A DNA stretch of 64,000 nucleotides from AP-15 sp963775875 (lineage in GTDB: Bacteria > Pseudomonadota > Alphaproteobacteria > ATCC43930 > CGMCC-115725): contig CAVZKP010000014.1 in the NCBI GenBank assembly GCA_963775875.1, forward strand, positions 124,001-188,000. Direction: 5' to 3'. Numbering within the stretch: the stretch's first letter is position 1; each line of letters opens with the position of its first letter. The position numbers and the translations under genes are program-made. The notes below the pieces were generated by a model. The model ran no database searches and was not told where the DNA came from. It saw only the letters and a list, made by a program, of their open reading frames with translations. This document shows, in pieces, positions 8,902 through 18,058 of the stretch.

Positions 8902-9663
8902 ATGAATGATGCGATGAGCTTGGCCGAACGTGCCGACGCGCTCGAACACCAGATGATCCGCGAACTCGACGACGCCATCATCGTCAAGTCACGCCTGTTC
9001 AACCTCGCCGACGGCGATATGAGCATCCCCAACGGCGCGGCATTGCTAGCCCAGAACCCCGGCCGCAAGATGCTGATGGGCGACGACCCGCGGCTGCCGA
9101 AGATGCCGGAGCGGCCGACATTGGTCGATTTCTTCAAATACCGGTTCGGCCCGGCGAACCATCTGCTGCAGAGCGCGCGGCACGCGGTCCGCGCCGGAAT
9201 GAACGAAAAGATTGTCCTCGCCTGCCTGCTGCACGACATCGGCGTGATCGGATTTATCCGGTCCGATCACGGCTATTGGGGCGCACAGATGGTCGAGCCC
9301 TATGTCGACGAAGAGGTGACCTGGGCGATCCGCGCCCATCAGGCATTGCGCTTTTACGCCGACGAGGAGGCCGGCTACGCCTATCCCGAATCCTACGTCA
9401 AGAATTTCGGCGCCGACTATAAGCCGGATGCCTATATCGAGGACGAATACAACCGGGCGCGCAATCACAAATGGTACATGACCGCGCGGCTGATTACCGT
9501 CCATGACATCTATTCGTTCGATCCCGACGTGGTGGTCGACCTCGAAGACTTCACCGATGTGATCGGCCGCAATTTCAAGCAGCCGAAGGAAGGGCTCGGC
9601 TACGACAACAGCCCGGCCGCGCATATGTGGCGCACCCTGATCCGCCCGACCAAGTATCTGTAA
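8902..9663 (+). CDS. HD-domain metal-dependent phosphohydrolase-like protein
   Basis: This 253-residue protein carries an HD-superfamily core: a histidine in the RHAVRAG helix, the diagnostic HD pair in CLLHDIGVIGF, a further HQALRFY, and a downstream aspartate in ITVHDIYSFDPD. Such folds bind one or two metals and hydrolyse phosphoesters or related bonds; the substrate cannot be deduced. The region NFGADYKPDAYIEDEYN lies beyond the core and is probably lineage specific. The ATG at 8902 was chosen because it follows a purine-rich GGGACCGGGAA. It is divergent from the isomerase-like gene, with starts 122 bases apart. Confidence 0.65.
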   Translation: MNDAMSLAERADALEHQMIRELDDAIIVKSRLFNLADGDMSIPNGAALLAQNPGRKMLMGDDPRLPKMPERPTLVDFFKYRFGPANHLLQSARHAVRAGMNEKIVLACLLHDIGVIGFIRSDHGYWGAQMVEPYVDEEVTWAIRAHQALRFYADEEAGYAYPESYVKNFGADYKPDAYIEDEYNRARNHKWYMTARLITVHDIYSFDPDVVVDLEDFTDVIGRNFKQPKEGLGYDNSPAAHMWRTLIRPTKYL

Positions 9664-9693
9664 GCGGCGCAAGCTAGCGCCTCGCACCCCGGC

Positions 9694-9717
9694 CCTCCCC
9701 CCGCCGGCGGGGGGAGG
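9694..9717. terminator. Perfect 24-bp GC-only palindrome between converging genes
   Basis: CCTCCCCCCG and CGGGGGGAGG flank a CCGG centre, forming a perfect inverted repeat. It sits 30 bases after the stop of the HD gene, in a region where that gene converges with the metallopeptidase gene. No T-tract follows on either side, so it is not a classical rho-independent terminator, but it could still block or end transcription from both sides. Confidence 0.45.
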
Positions 9718-9864
9718 AGCCACCGGCGATCAGGCCCGGCTCAACTGATCGGCGATCGTGGCCTGCCGTCGGCCGCGCGGCACGGCACACCGCGCCCACC
9801 CCGCGAGCACAGGTCAATCGCTTTTCCGTTCGGCTCGGGGTCGCTGCCATGTGCCCCAAATTGC

Positions 9865-10257
9865 TCAGTCGGATGCTTCGATCCGGGCCATGTCGGCGTC
9901 GCTGAAGCCGAAATGATGGCCGATTTCGTGGATCAGCACGTGGCGCACCAGGTGGGCGAGGTCTTCGCCGGTCCTGCACCAGTATTCGAGGATCGGGCGC
10001 CGGTAGAGAAAGATCATATCGACATGCGGACGCGGGTCGCTGACGCTCTTGTGCGGCAGGGCGACGCCGCGGTAGAGGCCGAGAATGTCGAACGGGCTAT
10101 CGAGGCCCATCGCCCGTTCGGTCTCCTTGTCGGGGAGGTCTTCGACGGTGATCACGACCGCGCCGAGATGGCGCTTGAGTTTGCGCGGTATCGCGCCGAG
10201 TGCCCGGTTCGCCAACTCCTCGATATCGGCCAGCGACGGCGCCACCGGCCGGGTCAT
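9865..10257 (-). CDS. Zincin-like metallopeptidase family protein
   Basis: This small protein of 130 residues ends with a zinc-protease signature, HEIGHHFG, in which two histidines and a glutamate form the expected HExxH core. It belongs to the short Zincin_1-type family (about 120-140 residues) that is widespread and poorly characterised in proteobacteria. The middle segment (DLPDKETERAMG, then SPFDILGLYRG) is typical of that family. The ATG at 10257 gives the family length; a longer reading upstream is compositionally unlike protein. It is divergent from the pterin dehydratase gene by about 74 bases. Its substrate is unknown. Confidence 0.75.
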   Translation of the reverse strand: MTRPVAPSLADIEELANRALGAIPRKLKRHLGAVVITVEDLPDKETERAMGLDSPFDILGLYRGVALPHKSVSDPRPHVDMIFLYRRPILEYWCRTGEDLAHLVRHVLIHEIGHHFGFSDADMARIEASD

Positions 10258-10331
10258 GGCGTCACCGCGCGCTTGACCTCGCACGCTCCAGCGCGCACTT
10301 CCCTTTGCAGCGACGAGGTTCGGAGAGCGAC

Positions 10332-10649
10332 ATGGTGGAAAAGCTGGTCGGCGCGGCACGGCACGCGGCACTTCACGAACTCCACGGCTGGGTCGAGGTC
10401 GCCGATCGTGATGCAATCCGCAAGAGCTATCATTTCGGCAACTTCTCGGAAGCGTGGGGCTTCATCTCGCGCATAGCCCTGTTGGCCGAAAAGATGGACC
10501 ATCATCCCGAGCTGTTCAATGTCTACAACCGGGTCGAGATCGTGCTGGCGACGCATGATGTCGAGGGAGTGAGCGAGCGCGACATCAAACTCGCCCGGGC
10601 GATCGACGAGATCGCACCCGAACGCGACCGCCGGCCGCCTTTGCCCTGA
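10332..10649 (+). CDS. phhB: Pterin-4a-carbinolamine dehydratase
   Basis: The 105-residue product matches the dehydratase that recycles 4a-hydroxytetrahydrobiopterin, the cofactor of aromatic amino acid hydroxylases. The diagnostic active-site block KMDHHPELFNVYN followed by VEIVLATHD is intact, and the N-terminal half contains the expected FKSYHF-like segment (KSYHFGNFSEAWGFI). The ATG at 10332 gives the usual family length. The window also contains hpd, which acts downstream of tyrosine, but no phenylalanine hydroxylase gene is present here. Confidence 0.9.
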   Translation: MVEKLVGAARHAALHELHGWVEVADRDAIRKSYHFGNFSEAWGFISRIALLAEKMDHHPELFNVYNRVEIVLATHDVEGVSERDIKLARAIDEIAPERDRRPPLP

Positions 10650-10708
10650 ACCGCGCAGGACGGCCTCGGCGGATCAAGGAGCAGCCCGCCGGCGCGCGCG
10701 CCCAGCGA

Positions 10709-11251
10709 TCAGCGCATCGGCACGGTAAAGACTAAAGTGGCCATCTCCTGGCCGGGGTTTTCCTTACCCAGGCCGGCATTCGACATGTGATAAAACCCGA
10801 CCCCGATACGCCGCTGATCGGCAAAGCGATAGTCGAGTTCGGCGCCGGTACGGAATTCCCACCACGACCCGAGATCGAGGCCCTGGCCGCTGTAAAAATA
10901 CCCGGCCGCGGCGGCCGGGGTCAGAACGAGATGGTACGGGAAATTGATGTCGAAACCGAGCCCGAAATAGCCGTAGAAGGCGCCTTGGCCGGTGCCCATG
11001 ACGCCGACAAAAGGCGAGAGGATCCACCATTCGTCGCCAAAGCGGTACTCGCTTCCCACCATGCCAACGGTGGCGGCGTGCTGTTTTTTAGAGTCGGGCA
11101 ATACATCAAAGGCGCCACCGCCGAGCGCAACCCGCGGCGGATCGCCGGGCGAGCCAAAAGTGACCTGAGCCGCGGCCGACCGCGCAGCGGTGATCCCGAG
11201 CACGACGAGAAGGCTCATCGCCACCCGGTTCACGGCTCTCCTTATGGTCAC
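10709..11251 (-). CDS. PagL-like lipid A 3-O-deacylase, outer membrane
   Basis: This 180-residue protein has an N-terminal signal peptide (hydrophobic LLVVLGITAARSAAA followed by AQ) and alternating aromatic strands compatible with an eight-stranded outer-membrane barrel. Near the C-terminus it has HMSNAGLGKENPGQE. The H-x-S pair and the following glutamate are the catalytic triad of PagL, which removes the 3-O-linked acyl chain from lipid A. Length and motif order fit the acyloxyacyl hydrolase family. The gene stands alone, with no recognisable regulator beside it. Alteration of lipid A in the outer membrane is the likely role. Confidence 0.82.
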   Translation of the reverse strand: MTIRRAVNRVAMSLLVVLGITAARSAAAQVTFGSPGDPPRVALGGGAFDVLPDSKKQHAATVGMVGSEYRFGDEWWILSPFVGVMGTGQGAFYGYFGLGFDINFPYHLVLTPAAAAGYFYSGQGLDLGSWWEFRTGAELDYRFADQRRIGVGFYHMSNAGLGKENPGQEMATLVFTVPMR

Positions 11252-11433
11252 ATTGGTCTCCTGCTTGTTGCTCGGCAGTTACAGCGCGATCATTGCCGCA
11301 AGTAAATCCGCGGCTGAAATACGTCAATGCGTTGGTTGCGCACCCCCCTGCGGCCAAATTGCAGCCGGACAGCATTGTAAATCCGATTTCGAGTGTCGGC
11401 CGACGCGGACCAGCCGGGTTCCGGCTGGCCAAT

Positions 11434-12384
11434 TCAGGCGCGCTTCATGCGCTCGGCGGCCAGTACCAGCTGTTCGCGGATGCCGGGCTCCATCGCCGAG
11501 TGTCCAGCATCGGGAACAATCACATATTCGGCTTCGGGCCAGGCGCCGGCCAGTTCGTCGGCGCTGCCGATCGGACATACCATGTCATAGCGCCCCTGCA
11601 CGATGATGCCCGGCAATTCGCGGATAGACCCGATCCTGGCGATCAGGTCGCGCTCGCCGGCGAACAGGTAGCGGCTGAAAAAATGGGCTTCGATCCGCGC
11701 CAGACCCAACGCCAGGCGCTCCTCGCCAAAGGCGGAGACGGTTTCGGGATTTGGCAGCAAAGTCGAACACGCGCCCTCATAGCTGCTCCAGGCGCGCGCC
11801 GCCGGCATATGGACGGCAGGGTCAGGATCGAGCAACCGGCGATGATAGGCGGCAAGGATGTCGTTGCGCTCGGCGGTGGGTAAAAATCCGGCAAAAGCGC
11901 GCCACGCCTCGGGAAAAATGCGGCGCACGCCATAAAGAAACCAGTCGATTTCCGCCGCGCGGCACAAGAAAATCCCGCGCAGGATCAGGCCGGCGCAATG
12001 TCCGGGATGGGTCTCGGCATAATCAAGCGCCAGGGTCGAGCCCCAGGAGCCGCCGAAGACGAGCCATCTGTCGATGCCGAGATCGACGCGCAGACGTTCA
12101 ATGTCGGCGACGAGATGAGCGGGCGAATTGTCTTGGGTCTCGCCGAGCGGCGTCGACCGGCCGGCCCCGCGCTGGTCGTAGATGACGATGCGCCAGTAAG
12201 CGGGATCGAAGAACCGGCGATGCACCGCGGTGGCGCCAGCGCCGGGGCCGCCGTGCAGGAATAACGCCGCCATGCCGCGTGGGTTGCCCGACTGTTCCCA
12301 ATACATTGTGTGGCGGGAATCGAGGCGCAGCCTTCCGGTCTGATATGGCTCAATTGGTGGAAACAGGTCGCGACGGTTCGTCAT
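11434..12384 (-). CDS. pip: Proline iminopeptidase
   Basis: This alpha/beta-hydrolase of 316 residues belongs to the S33 family, which releases N-terminal proline from peptides. The oxyanion-hole motif LHGGPGAG lies near residue 44, DQRGAGRS follows, and the nucleophile elbow is GGSWGSTLAL. The late acid and histidine are seen in QGRYDMVCP and DAGHSAMEP. The N-terminus (PPIEPYQTGRLRLD) is the usual one for the family. The gene is divergent from the RND efflux operon, with a 320-base region between the two starts. Confidence 0.93.
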   Translation of the reverse strand: MTNRRDLFPPIEPYQTGRLRLDSRHTMYWEQSGNPRGMAALFLHGGPGAGATAVHRRFFDPAYWRIVIYDQRGAGRSTPLGETQDNSPAHLVADIERLRVDLGIDRWLVFGGSWGSTLALDYAETHPGHCAGLILRGIFLCRAAEIDWFLYGVRRIFPEAWRAFAGFLPTAERNDILAAYHRRLLDPDPAVHMPAARAWSSYEGACSTLLPNPETVSAFGEERLALGLARIEAHFFSRYLFAGERDLIARIGSIRELPGIIVQGRYDMVCPIGSADELAGAWPEAEYVIVPDAGHSAMEPGIREQLVLAAERMKRA

Positions 12385-12704
12385 CGCCCGGAGTTTAGGA
12401 GGCCGGGCCGAGAATCCCTAGTGGCTAAAGCGACGCCGCGGCGGGCGGTGTTTTGGCCGAGATGGATCGGGTGGTGCCGCGGGGCGGCGCTGTGCGCGGT
12501 GATCACGCCCTACTATCCCAAACTCGGCAATGGCCGTGCGCCAATCGGGGTGGAGCCGATGCAGAGTCTCTCGCAGCGATGGTTCAGAGATTAAAAGGGA
12601 GTTACACTGGCTTTGGCATGATCCATGATTGCCACACTCTCTTTGTCGGTCCGGATGAAGCTTGGCTGCGATCGCCTCACCACCTTCCGAATTGAGGATG
12701 TCCC
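12385..12704. other. Divergent intergenic region pip / RND efflux operon
   Basis: This 320-base stretch separates two divergently oriented genes, so it must carry their promoters. I found no pair of promoter hexamers with acceptable spacing, no operator palindrome that stands out and no recognisable gene. An imperfect TCTCT...AGAGA repeat near 12567-12592 is the only structure seen. Confidence 0.4.
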
Positions 12705-13796
12705 GTGAGAGAACGTGGTCTGTCATGGATTTGGCTGCTACTACCCGTGGTTGCAATCGGCTTGGCGTCGTGCAAACGGACAACGACGGCCGCCGCACCC
12801 GAGGTGCGTCCGGTGCGGACCGTGATCGTCACGAAACAGGACGCCGGCGAAACCGCGGTGCTGACCGGGCAGATAGAAGCGCAGGACGAGGCGGCGCTGT
12901 CGTTCCGCATCGGCGGACGGATGATCGAACGATCGGTCAATGTCGGCGATCACGTCGAGCCAGGCCAGGTATTGGCCCAGCTCGACCCGGATAACGAGCG
13001 CAACGGCTTGCGCTCGGCGGAATCTGCGCTTGTCGCAGCGCAGGGACAATTGACCTATGCCCGCAATAATTTCGAGCGACAGCGGCAGCTGCTGGCCAAC
13101 GGCCACACGACCCGCGCCCGCTTTGACCAGGCGCAAAAGGCGTTGCAGAACGCGCAATCGGCGGTCGACAACGCCACAGCCCAGCGGCAAATCGCGCAGG
13201 ACCGGCTCAGCTATACCACACTGGCCGCCGACGCTGCCGGAACGGTGACCGCCCGCGGCGCCGAACCGGGCGAGGTGGTGCAGGCGGGTCAGATGATTGT
13301 GCGGCTCGCCCGGCAGGGCGGGCGCGACGCTGTTTTCGAGGTCCCCGCACGCTTGCTGCGCGCGGCGCCGAAAGATTCGGAGATCAAAGTGCGGCTGGCT
13401 GATGATCCGACCGTATCGGCGACCGGGGAGGTGCGCGAAGTTGCTGCCCAGGCCAATCCCACCACCCGGACGTTCGAGGTCAAGATCGCTCTCAACGACC
13501 CGCCCTCGGCCATGCGACTCGGCGCTACGGTTATCGGGAGCGTCAGACTGGATACCGGCCAGGCAATCGAGATTCCCGCTTCTGCTCTGACCGAATACGA
13601 CCGGCAGCCCGCCGTCTGGCTCGTCGATCCAAAAAAACTGACTGTGTCGATGCAGAACATCAAAGTCGTGCGCTACTATCCGGATACGGTTATCGTCGCT
13701 AGTGGTCTCGACACCGGAGATATCGTGGTAACGGCCGGCGTTCAAGCGCTCCATCCGGGGCAGAAAGTCCGTCTGCTGCAACATCAGCCCTCATAA
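12705..13796 (+). CDS. RND efflux membrane fusion lipoprotein (HlyD/AcrA family)
   Basis: This 363-residue periplasmic adaptor links an inner-membrane RND pump to an outer-membrane channel. A signal sequence with lipobox LASC places the lipidated cysteine near residue 24. The order is as expected: a first lipoyl half (GGRMIERSVNVGDHVEPGQ), an alpha-hairpin rich in alanine and glutamine, the second lipoyl half (AAGTVTARGAEPGEVV), then beta-barrel and membrane-proximal domains. The GTG start at 12705 is preceded by GAGG. The pump gene follows after 14 bases. No outer-membrane factor is encoded nearby, so a shared TolC homologue is probably used. Confidence 0.9.
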   Translation: MRERGLSWIWLLLPVVAIGLASCKRTTTAAAPEVRPVRTVIVTKQDAGETAVLTGQIEAQDEAALSFRIGGRMIERSVNVGDHVEPGQVLAQLDPDNERNGLRSAESALVAAQGQLTYARNNFERQRQLLANGHTTRARFDQAQKALQNAQSAVDNATAQRQIAQDRLSYTTLAADAAGTVTARGAEPGEVVQAGQMIVRLARQGGRDAVFEVPARLLRAAPKDSEIKVRLADDPTVSATGEVREVAAQANPTTRTFEVKIALNDPPSAMRLGATVIGSVRLDTGQAIEIPASALTEYDRQPAVWLVDPKKLTVSMQNIKVVRYYPDTVIVASGLDTGDIVVTAGVQALHPGQKVRLLQHQPS

Positions 13797-13810
13797 CTGC
13801 ATCAGCATAG

Positions 13811-16800
13811 ATGCAGTTTAACCTTTCGAAGTGGGCTCTCGATCATCGTTCGTTTGTCATCTATTTGATGATTGCGGCGACGATCGCGGGGCTCGGATCA
13901 TTCCTGCGCCTCGGCCGCAACGAGGATCCGTCCTTTGTCATCAAAACGATGGTCGTGCAGGCGGCCTGGCCCGGCGCGACTTTGAACGACACGCTGCAGC
14001 AGGTCACCGAACGGCTCGAACGCACGCTGAAGGAAACTCCGAGCCTCGACTTTCTGCGGAGCTCCACCAGCCCTGGGCGAACCACGATCTTTGTCAATCT
14101 GAAGGGATCGACCCCGGCTGGCGAAGTCCCCGACATCTGGTACCACGTGCGCAAAAGCATCGCCGACATGCGGCACACCCTGCCACAAGGGGTGGTGGGT
14201 CCGGGGTTCAACGATGAATTCGGCGATACGTTCGGCATCATCTATGGCTTTACCGCAGACGGCTTCAGCCAGCGCGAGCTGCGCGACTACGTCGAGGACA
14301 TCCGCTCGCAGCTGCTGCAGGTGCCCGATGTCTCGAAGATCGAAATTCTCGGCGCCCAAGACGAGAAAGTGTACGTTGAATTCTCGATGCATCAGCTGGC
14401 CGGGCTCGGAATCGACCAGAAGACTTTGGCCGCTGCACTTCAGGCGCAGAACATCGTGCGGCCGGCCGGCGAATTCCAAACCGCGAACGAAAAGCTCCTG
14501 CTTCGCGTTTCCGGCGCGTTCCAGTCGGTGGATGATATTCTCGCGGTCAATTTCGTCGCCAACGGGCGGCTGATACGGCTGCGTGACATCGCCAAAGTCC
14601 GGCGCGCCTATGCCGATCCGCCGCAGCCGATGTTCCGGGTCAACGGGCAGAGAGCGATCGGGCTCGCGATCGCGATGCGCGAAGGCGGCGACATTCTGAC
14701 CCTCGGCCGCAACGTCGGCCGGGCAATGCAAGAGATCACGGCCAATCTGCCGCTGGGCATCCAGCCGATCCTGGTTGCCGATCAGCCGATCGTGGTCGAT
14801 CATGCGATCAGCGACTTCACCCGATCGCTGTGGGAGGCGATCGCCATCATCATGGCGGTCAGCGTGGTGAGCCTGGGAATTCGCGCCGGCGCGGTGATCG
14901 CGCTGTCGATCCCGCTGACCCTCGCCCTGGTCTTCCCGCTGATGCAAATGACCGGCATCGACTTACAACGCATTTCCCTCGGCGCGCTAATCATTGCCCT
15001 GGGCCTGCTCGTCGACGACGCGATGACCACGGTCGATGTCATGACCGCGCGGCTCGCTGAAGGCGACAACAAAGAAGCGGCGGCAACATTCGCGTACAGA
15101 ACTCTGGCGTTGCCGATGCTGACCGGGTCGTTTGTCACGGCTGCGGGCTTTGTGCCGATCGGCTTCGCCAAGAGTTCGGCGGGCGAGTACACCTTTTCGA
15201 TTTTCGCCGTGGTCTCCTACGCGTTGCTGCTGTCCTGGATCGTCGCGGTTCTGTTCGCCCCGCTGCTCGGCGTCGTGATGCTGGCCAGGCCAAAGGTGAA
15301 AGCCTCGGCAAAACCGAGCGTGATTCTGCGTTGGTTCCGCCAATTCCTGGTCGGCGCGATGCGGGCGCGATGGGTCACGATCGGGGTGACGCTGGCCTGC
15401 TTTGCCGCGGCGCTGCTGGGGCTGCCCTATGTGCCGCGGCAGTTCTTTCCGCCGTCGGACCGCCCGGAGCTTCTGGTCGATCTCACCTTGCCGCAGAACG
15501 CCTCGATCTATGCCAGCGAACGACTAGCCGAACGGTTCGACGGCCTGCTCAAGCGCGATCCTGATGTCGACCACTGGAGCGTCTATGTTGGCCGCGGCGC
15601 GATCCGCTTCTATCTTCCGCTCGATGTGCAGCTGCCGAACCCGTTCTTCACTCAGGCGGTAGTCGTGGCCAAGAGCGTGGCGGCGCGAGATCGCCTGCAA
15701 GCCCGGCTGGAGCGGGAGCTCGCGGAAGAATTTCCGAGCGCGGTGGCCCGAGTGTCGCCGTTGGGGCTCGGCCCGCCGGTCGGGTGGCCGGTGCAATACC
15801 GGGTCAGCGGTCCCGAGATCAGCCAGGTTCGCAGCATCGCGCTGCGCCTTGGCCAGATCGTCGCAGGCGACCCCGGCGCGCGGCAGGTCAATTTCGATTG
15901 GATGGAGCCGGCCCGGATGGTCCGCGTCGAAATCAACCAGGACGAGGCGCGTCTGATCGGGCTGAGCTCGCAGGCGATCGCCTCGGTGATGAACACCGTC
16001 GTCACCGGCGTGCCGGTCACTCAGGTCCGGGACGGCATCTATCTCGTCGACGTGCTGACGCGGGCAACCGACGAGCAGCGCCTGTCGCTGTCGACCTTGC
16101 GCAACTTGCAACTCCCGCTTCCGAATGGACGCACGGTGCCGCTCGGCCAGGTTGCGAGCTTTCATTTCGGTCAGGAATATCCGCTGATTTGGCGCCGCGA
16201 CGGGGTTCCGACATTGACCGTGCAGGCCGATGTGGCACCCGGTGTACTGCCCGAATCGGTGGTCGGCGCGCTCGACCCAGAGATCGCCAAGCTGGAAGCG
16301 AGCCTGCCGGCATCCTACCGCATTGCGGTGGGCGGCACGGTCGAGGAGAGCCAGAAATCGCAGGCCTCGGTGTTCGCGGTGGTGCCGCTGATGCTGTTTT
16401 TGATGATCACCTTTCTGATGATCCAGCTGCAGAGCTTCAACCGGCTGCTGCTGGTGCTAAGCGTGGTCCCGATGGGCCTGATCGGCATCGTTGCCGCATT
16501 GCTGGTCTTCGACAAGTCGCTGGGGTTCGTCGCGATCCTCGGCATCCTCGCACTGCTCGGCATGATCGCCCGCAACGCGGTCATCCTGATCGAGCAGATC
16601 GATTTCGAGCTGGCCCAGGGCTTGGCGAGCTGGGATGCAGTCGTCGCCGCCGCCGTGTCCCGGTTTCGCCCGATCATGCTGACCGCCGTCTCGACGGTCC
16701 TCGGGCTGATCCCGATCGCGGTGACGATATTCTGGGGGCCGATGGCCTTCGCGATCATGGGCGGCCTGCTGGTGGCGACGGTTCTGACCCTGATCTTCCT

Positions 16801-16909
16801 GCCCGCATTGTACGTGGCCTGGTTCCGGGTCAGGGAACCGGCCGTCCACGGTGGGGCTCTTGCGGCCACCGGCGGCTCGGGGCGGCAGACACTGCCGCAG
16901 CCGCGCTGA
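13811..16909 (+). CDS. RND-family efflux pump permease (AcrB-like)
   Basis: This 1032-residue inner-membrane pump uses proton entry to expel substrates through a tripartite complex. The duplicated layout is present: helix 1 at the N-terminus, a large periplasmic porter region, helices 2-6 containing GLLVDDAMTTVD with the paired aspartates of the proton relay, a second periplasmic region, and the final helix bundle. Sequence style (WPGATLNDTLQQVTERLE, TSPGRTTIFV) places it in the hydrophobe/amphiphile efflux branch rather than among metal pumps. It is co-transcribed with the upstream adaptor gene. The substrate is not deducible. Confidence 0.93.
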   Translation: MQFNLSKWALDHRSFVIYLMIAATIAGLGSFLRLGRNEDPSFVIKTMVVQAAWPGATLNDTLQQVTERLERTLKETPSLDFLRSSTSPGRTTIFVNLKGSTPAGEVPDIWYHVRKSIADMRHTLPQGVVGPGFNDEFGDTFGIIYGFTADGFSQRELRDYVEDIRSQLLQVPDVSKIEILGAQDEKVYVEFSMHQLAGLGIDQKTLAAALQAQNIVRPAGEFQTANEKLLLRVSGAFQSVDDILAVNFVANGRLIRLRDIAKVRRAYADPPQPMFRVNGQRAIGLAIAMREGGDILTLGRNVGRAMQEITANLPLGIQPILVADQPIVVDHAISDFTRSLWEAIAIIMAVSVVSLGIRAGAVIALSIPLTLALVFPLMQMTGIDLQRISLGALIIALGLLVDDAMTTVDVMTARLAEGDNKEAAATFAYRTLALPMLTGSFVTAAGFVPIGFAKSSAGEYTFSIFAVVSYALLLSWIVAVLFAPLLGVVMLARPKVKASAKPSVILRWFRQFLVGAMRARWVTIGVTLACFAAALLGLPYVPRQFFPPSDRPELLVDLTLPQNASIYASERLAERFDGLLKRDPDVDHWSVYVGRGAIRFYLPLDVQLPNPFFTQAVVVAKSVAARDRLQARLERELAEEFPSAVARVSPLGLGPPVGWPVQYRVSGPEISQVRSIALRLGQIVAGDPGARQVNFDWMEPARMVRVEINQDEARLIGLSSQAIASVMNTVVTGVPVTQVRDGIYLVDVLTRATDEQRLSLSTLRNLQLPLPNGRTVPLGQVASFHFGQEYPLIWRRDGVPTLTVQADVAPGVLPESVVGALDPEIAKLEASLPASYRIAVGGTVEESQKSQASVFAVVPLMLFLMITFLMIQLQSFNRLLLVLSVVPMGLIGIVAALLVFDKSLGFVAILGILALLGMIARNAVILIEQIDFELAQGLASWDAVVAAAVSRFRPIMLTAVSTVLGLIPIAVTIFWGPMAFAIMGGLLVATVLTLIFLPALYVAWFRVREPAVHGGALAATGGSGRQTLPQPR

Positions 16910-16957
16910 GGCGAGCCAACGGCGCATCATGCCTCACCCCGCCGTCCCGGAATTCGC

Positions 16958-17488
16958 ATGAGCCAGGCTTCCGGCCGCAGCGAACAGCCGCCCAGCGGCC
17001 GGATCCGGGCCGCGGCGGCGCGGGGTTCGGCACTCTTTGTGTTCTGGCTGATGCTTTCGGGCGGTGCGCCGGCCGATTTGCCGGCCGGCGTAGTCGCCAC
17101 AGCCGCCGCGGTCTGGACCAGCCTGCGCCTGCTGCCGCCCGGTTCGCTCACCGCCGGCCACGTCCGTTTCGCCGCGTTGCCCGGCGCGGTTCTGCGCTTC
17201 CTCCGCCAATCCGCGGTCGCCGGCGCGGATGTCGCGCGTCGCGCGCTCGATCCGCGGCTGCCGCTGCGTCCCGGCTTCGTGGTCTATCCGATGCGGCTCA
17301 CGCCCGGCACGGCGCAGAGCACCTTTACCACCTTGATGAGCCTGTTGCCGGGCACGGTGCCGGCCGGGTCCGTCGACGGCGGGCTGCTGGTTCATTGCCT
17401 CGACACGGGGCAGCCGGTCGCGGCGCAATTGGCCGAGGAGGAGAGGCTACTGATCCATATCCTCGGCGGTGCGCCTCGCGATGGCTGA
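16958..17488 (+). CDS. mrpE: Mrp/Mnh Na+/H+ antiporter subunit E
   Basis: This 176-residue membrane protein has two N-terminal hydrophobic helices and a C-terminal soluble part, including RPGFVVYPMRL and LMSLLPGTVPAGS. That block is characteristic of MrpE/MbhA-type subunits. It is the first gene of a cluster in the order E-F-G-(A'B)-C-D-D', in which most neighbouring genes overlap by 1-8 bases. The stop overlaps the start of the next gene. Subunit E helps assemble the multi-subunit cation/proton antiporter in the inner membrane. Confidence 0.82.
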   Translation: MSQASGRSEQPPSGRIRAAAARGSALFVFWLMLSGGAPADLPAGVVATAAAVWTSLRLLPPGSLTAGHVRFAALPGAVLRFLRQSAVAGADVARRALDPRLPLRPGFVVYPMRLTPGTAQSTFTTLMSLLPGTVPAGSVDGGLLVHCLDTGQPVAAQLAEEERLLIHILGGAPRDG

Positions 17489-17765
17489 GTTTCTGCTTGC
17501 CGCCGCGGCTTTCATCGTCGCCATGGTGGCCCTGGGGCTGGTCCGGGTTCTGTGGGGGCCAGCGGATGCCGACCGCATCATGGCGGCTCAGCTCCTGGGC
17601 TCCGGTGGCATCGCCACGCTGCTGCTGCTGTCCGACGCGATAGCGGTCCCTGCCGCGATAGATGTCGCGCTGATCCTGGCTTTGCTCGCGGCCTTTGTCT
17701 CGGTCGCCTTTGCCCGGAGCGCCGCGAGCTCGCAAACGGACGGTTCCGAAGGAATGGATCGCTGA
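17481..17765 (+). CDS. mrpF: Mrp/Mnh antiporter subunit F
   Basis: This 94-residue protein with three membrane helices shows the MrpF hallmark VLWGPADADRIMA between helices 1 and 2. The ATG at 17481 overlaps the upstream stop codon by eight bases (ATGGCTGA), indicating translational coupling. The C-terminal tail (SSQTDGSEGMDR) is hydrophilic. The stop codon overlaps the next start as TGATG. It is a small structural subunit of the antiporter complex. Confidence 0.85.
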   Translation: MAEFLLAAAAFIVAMVALGLVRVLWGPADADRIMAAQLLGSGGIATLLLLSDAIAVPAAIDVALILALLAAFVSVAFARSAASSQTDGSEGMDR

Positions 17766-18058
17766 TGCGCCTCGTGCTCGACAGCCTGGCGATCCTCGCG
17801 GTCGCCTCCGGCGCCTTTTTCTTTCTGGCCGGCACGGTCGGCCTGCTGCGCTTTCCCGACCCGCTCTGCCGCCTGCACGCACTGACCAAGGCGGACAATC
17901 TCGGTCTCGGCCTTGTCGTGCTCGGGCTGCTGTTCCGCGCAACCGGGCCGTTCGCCGCGCTGAAGTTGATCGCCGTCTGGCTGCTCACCCTGTTCGCCGG
18001 AGCCGCCGTCACCCAATTGATCGCACGCACCGCCCGCCGCGACGGGCCGGCCGGATGA
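17765..18058 (+). CDS. mrpG: Mrp/Mnh antiporter subunit G
   Basis: This 97-residue protein with three hydrophobic segments carries the MrpG/MbhC signature GLLRFPDPLCRLHALTKADN and a following GLGLVVLGLL helix. Its start overlaps the stop of subunit F (TGATG) and its own stop overlaps the next start (ATGA), so the three small subunits E, F and G are coupled. It is part of the membrane arm of the antiporter. Confidence 0.87.
   Translation: MRLVLDSLAILAVASGAFFFLAGTVGLLRFPDPLCRLHALTKADNLGLGLVVLGLLFRATGPFAALKLIAVWLLTLFAGAAVTQLIARTARRDGPAG

Noticed and set aside
12741..13784. Long minus-strand frame of 347 codons opposite the RND adaptor gene
   Set aside because: It is a high-GC antisense shadow; the plus strand encodes a clear lipoprotein adaptor with a lipobox and lipoyl halves.
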